Part shown: positions 30,350 to 33,445 of the stretch, in pieces
Position numbering within the stretch: the first letter of the stretch is position 1
Layout: each line of letters opens with the position of its first letter
DNA from: Gemmatimonadota bacterium
GTDB lineage: Bacteria; Latescibacterota; UBA2968
Assembly (NCBI GenBank): GCA_026705765.1
Contig: JAPPAB010000074.1
Location: 1-33,445 of the forward strand
Direction of reading: 5' to 3'
Length of the DNA: 33,445 nt
Notes under the pieces: generated by a model
What the model saw: only the letters and a program-made list of their open reading frames with translations
Databases searched by the model: none
Told to the model about the DNA's origin: nothing
Made by a program: the position numbers and the translations under genes

Positions 30350-33300
30350 GTGTTTCACCGTATATTTACACGTAGGAGTTTATCAAAATATCGCCTATTG
30401 TTGATAGCGATCCTTGCATTATTCGTATATGTGAGCCATATCTCTGTACAGGGCAGGTCGCCCAGGGATATCACACCTGATCAGGACGAACTTACCCGAT
30501 CAGCCACTCTGGATGGTACGGATGGAGGACAAAATCTGGATGTATCCAATGCAGTGCTCTCCTTTACGCAACAAGCAGCCATCTGCCCCGGTGATTTTGA
30601 CGACAACGGGATGGTCAATATCGCTGATTTTCTGCTCTTTACCGGCGTGTTTGGCACCTCTTCAGGCGATGCCAATTACAACGCGCTTATGGATATGGAC
30701 GGCAATGGTGAGATCGGCATCGCTGATTTTCTGCTCTTTGCCAACGTGTTTGGCACCACCTGTGAGACGCCACCACAAACTTCGGACAGAGCCGTGCTGG
30801 TGGCACTGTACAACGCGACGGACGGCCCCAACTGGAGGAACAACACAAACTGGCTGACCGATGCGCCGCTGGACGACTGGTACGGGGTGGATACCGACGG
30901 TTCCGGAAGGGTTGTCCGTCTTCGTCTCGCTGGGAGGTGGAACAACGACACAAGAACCCAAGAGCGATTTGGCTTGTCTGGCCCAATTCCTCTCGAACTC
31001 AGCAACCTCGAAAACCTGACATATCTGTCTCTCCGCTACAACAACCTGACAGGGCCAATCCCACCAGAACTTGGTAACCTGTCGAACCTGAATTACTTGA
31101 ACCTCGAGCGGAACAATCTGACAGGCTTGATCCCACCCCAACTCGGCAATTTCAAGAACCTGACCTATTTAAATCTCTACGATAACAATCTGTCCGGTAA
31201 CATCCCACCCGAATTATTCAACCTCACAAATCTCACCTGGTTGAATCTGGGAGCCAACCCTCCGTATAGACTACTATCTGGCCCAATCCCGCCGGAACTC
31301 AGTAAACTCAAGAACCTGACCTATCTAAACCTGAGGTACCAATCGCTGGCAGGCCCGATCCCACCAGAACTTGGCAACCTCGACAGGCTGGAGCATCTGG
31401 ACCTTGGTGGAAACCGACTCAGTGGCTCTATCCCGCCCGAAATAGGTAAACTGAAGAACCTGCGTTATCTCGATCTACAAGGGCGAGTGATCCGGACCCG
31501 ATACGAAGCAGGTCTGCGAGGTTCCATCCCGCTCGAGTTGTTTCAGCTTGGCGAATTGAGAGCCTTGGAGCTTACGGGAAACGACTTGGCGGGCCCGATT
31601 CCGCCCGAAATAGGCAACTTCACCAACCTGGAGTACCTGATATTGGGGTCTAACGAATTCTCGGGCCCGATTCCGCCCGAAATAGGCAACCTCACCAACT
31701 TGGATCACCTTGCGCTTTGGAATAATTCCTTGACTGGGTCATTACCCTCCAATTTCACAAAACTCCCATTGGAGTGGTTGAGGATTGACGACAACGATGG
31801 CCTATGTGCGCCGGGGACTCGGGACTTCGCCGACTGGCTCGAAGGCTTCAATAGCGAACGGGTGGCGTTCTGCACCGAATCCGATGCCGCGGTGTTGAAG
31901 TCCTTGTATGAGGCGGCAGGCGGTCCTAACTGGACGAACGCCAGCGGTTGGCTCGACGGCTCTGTCCTTGAGGAATGGCACGGAGTCCGCACCGACTCTG
32001 AGGGCCGCGTGATAGCTCTGGACCTGAACCAAAACGGGCTTGCCGGAGCACTGCCGCCGAATCTGGGCCGACTGGACCGCCTGACCGATCTGCGCATCGC
32101 GGACAACGCTGGCCTGTCCGGAAACCTCCCACCTTCCCTGGCTGACCTCTCTATCAGGACACTGCAATACGACGGCACGGGGCTGTGCAACCCGACGGAA
32201 GCCTACTTCCAGGATTGGCTGCAGACGATTCAGACGCATCAGGGCACAGAGACGACGTGCGCTCCAGTGCTGGACCGGGATGTTCTTGAGAAGCTTTACC
32301 TGACTACTGGTGGTCAGCACTGGCAACACAATGACAACTGGTTGTCGGAAAGGCCGCTGCACCTGTGGCACGGCGTCGAGACCGACGATGCGGGAAGGGT
32401 GATCGGGCTTGACCTGAGTAACAACAACCTGACAGGCGAGATCCCGCCAGAGCTTGCCAACCTGACTCACCTGAAGGCCCTTAATCTCCGTTTCAATAGC
32501 TTATCGGGCCCCGTCCCGCGCGAACTCGCTCGCCTCGACGATCTGGAATCGCTGGACCTCTTCTTCAATGGACTGTCTGGCCGAATACCACCCGAGTTTG
32601 GGCGCCTCCAAAACCTGAAACAGCTGGACTTAGGCGGCAATAGCAGGATAGTCGGCACGATTCCCCCGGAACTGAGCGACCTCGCCAACCTGGAGGTGCT
32701 GGAGTTATTCGGGTGCAGCATGACAGGCTCAATTCCAGTGGAATTAGGGAACCTCACCAGTCTGAAGCATCTGTCAGTTAGTGGGCCGGCCTTTTCGGGC
32801 AAAATTCCACCTGAACTTGGCAGGCTCACAGAATTGGAGTCCCTCGAGATTCGAGGGACTAACCTGAGAGGATCCATCCCGCCCGAACTTGGCCAACTCG
32901 CTCACCTGCGGCGTCTTGTTCTAAGCGCCAACGAATTCACGGGTTCTATCCCGCCAGAGCTCGGCAACCTGTCCAGCCTGGAGTATCTGGACTTCTCCTC
33001 GAACGATCTTACGGGGCCTATCCCTCCCGAACTCGGCAACCTGTCCAGCCTAAAGCATCTCGACCTCACCGCGAACGAGTTGACGGGTTTGCTGCCACCT
33101 GAACTCGGCAGTCTCGCCAGCTTGGAGAAACTGTACATTTCCGGGAACGCGCTGTCAGGCTCTGTACCGCCGGAGTTCAGTGGGTTGGCGCGGCTAAACG
33201 TGTTGGTCCTCTCTGCAAACTCGAACCTGGCCGGAGCCCTTCCGACCAGTATCACGCATCTGGGGAATCTGAAGTCGCTGCAGACCAGTGGCACGGAGCT

Positions 33301-33445
33301 ATGTACACCGTCCGTTTCCGATTTCCCCGAATGGCTGGCGGGCATCCCCAGGAAGAGGATCAAGTCCTGCGGAGGCGAGGCTAAGGCGTACCTCACCCAG
33401 GCCGTCCAGTCGCGAGAGTTTCCAGTGCCACTCGTTGCGGGGGAA
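30350..33445 (+). CDS. Very large secreted leucine-rich-repeat protein with N-terminal dockerin-like module (3' end beyond window)
   Basis: One open frame of 1032 codons runs from a GTG (GGGGAGGAAAGG just upstream) to the window end without a stop. Residues 1-35 are a signal peptide (basic SLSKYR, then [13 protein letters not shown], likely cut after VQG). Residues about 82-140 hold two dockerin/EF-hand-like calcium loops, [16 protein letters not shown] and [16 protein letters not shown]. Then come three blocks of plant-type LRRs ([25 protein letters not shown]), each led by a cap of the form LxxLYxAxxGxxWxxxxxWL...W(H/Y)GVxTDxxGRVxxLxL, near residues 144, 510 and 640. Predicted exported and adhesive or ligand-binding; the partner is unknown. 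The dockerin-like module is N-terminal, whereas dockerins usually are C-terminal. Anchoring or sorting signals would lie past the window. Confidence 0.93.
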   Translation, partial: MFHRIFTRRSLSKYRLLLIAILALFVYVSHISVQGRSPRDITPDQDELTRSATLDGTDGGQNLDVSNAVLSFTQQAAICPGDFDDNGMVNIADFLLFTGVFGTSSGDANYNALMDMDGNGEIGIADFLLFANVFGTTCETPPQTSDRAVLVALYNATDGPNWRNNTNWLTDAPLDDWYGVDTDGSGRVVRLRLAGRWNNDTRTQERFGLSGPIPLELSNLENLTYLSLRYNNLTGPIPPELGNLSNLNYLNLERNNLTGLIPPQLGNFKNLTYLNLYDNNLSGNIPPELFNLTNLTWLNLGANPPYRLLSGPIPPELSKLKNLTYLNLRYQSLAGPIPPELGNLDRLEHLDLGGNRLSGSIPPEIGKLKNLRYLDLQGRVIRTRYEAGLRGSIPLELFQLGELRALELTGNDLAGPIPPEIGNFTNLEYLILGSNEFSGPIPPEIGNLTNLDHLALWNNSLTGSLPSNFTKLPLEWLRIDDNDGLCAPGTRDFADWLEGFNSERVAFCTESDAAVLKSLYEAAGGPNWTNASGWLDGSVLEEWHGVRTDSEGRVIALDLNQNGLAGALPPNLGRLDRLTDLRIADNAGLSGNLPPSLADLSIRTLQYDGTGLCNPTEAYFQDWLQTIQTHQGTETTCAPVLDRDVLEKLYLTTGGQHWQHNDNWLSERPLHLWHGVETDDAGRVIGLDLSNNNLTGEIPPELANLTHLKALNLRFNSLSGPVPRELARLDDLESLDLFFNGLSGRIPPEFGRLQNLKQLDLGGNSRIVGTIPPELSDLANLEVLELFGCSMTGSIPVELGNLTSLKHLSVSGPAFSGKIPPELGRLTELESLEIRGTNLRGSIPPELGQLAHLRRLVLSANEFTGSIPPELGNLSSLEYLDFSSNDLTGPIPPELGNLSSLKHLDLTANELTGLLPPELGSLASLEKLYISGNALSGSVPPEFSGLARLNVLVLSANSNLAGALPTSITHLGNLKSLQTSGTELCTPSVSDFPEWLAGIPRKRIKSCGGEAKAYLTQAVQSREFPVPLVAGE

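Noticed and set aside
31802-32470. Long reverse-strand frames (222 and 161 codons) within the LRR region
   Set aside because: They are shadows of the LRR repeat pattern on the forward strand; the forward frame is continuous for 1032 codons.

Overview
The window looks like chromosomal DNA of a marine, uncultured, Gram-negative heterotroph of the Latescibacteria/Poribacteria type. I infer this from gene content, not from a marker phylogeny: several phytanoyl-CoA-dioxygenase-like proteins, Gfo/Idh/MocA oxidoreductases, a sulfatase, sialidase- and lyase-like proteins, a TonB protein and a secreted leucine-rich-repeat protein with a dockerin-like calcium-binding module. GC content is moderate and Shine-Dalgarno sites are mostly clear.

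Layout. 1-600: the tail of a cysteine-synthase-like gene, a bidirectional terminator and rpsT with a TTG start. 600-3211: an Asp-box protein and a convergent toroid-lyase-like protein. 3317-6574: a BlaI-type repressor, an M56 (BlaR1-type) membrane metalloprotease whose sensor half resembles DUF4837, and a TonB protein; the same inverted repeat (TATTAA-N4-TTAATA) lies before blaI twice and before tonB once. 6575-8587: an oxidoreductase and a dioxygenase in one operon. 8627-10146: a lipid kinase overlapping an adenylate kinase. 10171-10860: a consensus promoter driving a DUF1854 protein. 10882-13928: xylose isomerase, an HD phosphohydrolase and an HNH endonuclease.

14186-21921 is a sugar-catabolism island: aldo/keto reductase, sulfatase, a GH117-type glycosidase, a mandelate-racemase-type enolase, an oxidoreductase, then a divergent sialidase and creatininase-family pair. 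GH117 next to an enolase-superfamily enzyme and a sulfatase suggests use of sulfated red-algal galactans (3,6-anhydrogalactose). The junction between sulfatase and GH117 holds debris of two genes. 22013-25275: two near-identical dioxygenase-like genes flank a methyltransferase; a 719-base core is identical, which suggests recent duplication or gene conversion. 25373-27541: a large lyase-like protein and a small protein whose 3' end is cut by a terminator.

27644-29029 is an FAD amine-oxidase-like protein. 29030-30349 is AT-richer and looks mobile or decayed: an inverted repeat, hairpins, a frameshifted helix-turn-helix gene, a tandem 20-base dyad repeat, a terminator and a sigma-54-type promoter. 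The promoter faces a very large secreted LRR protein (30350 to the window end, no stop reached).
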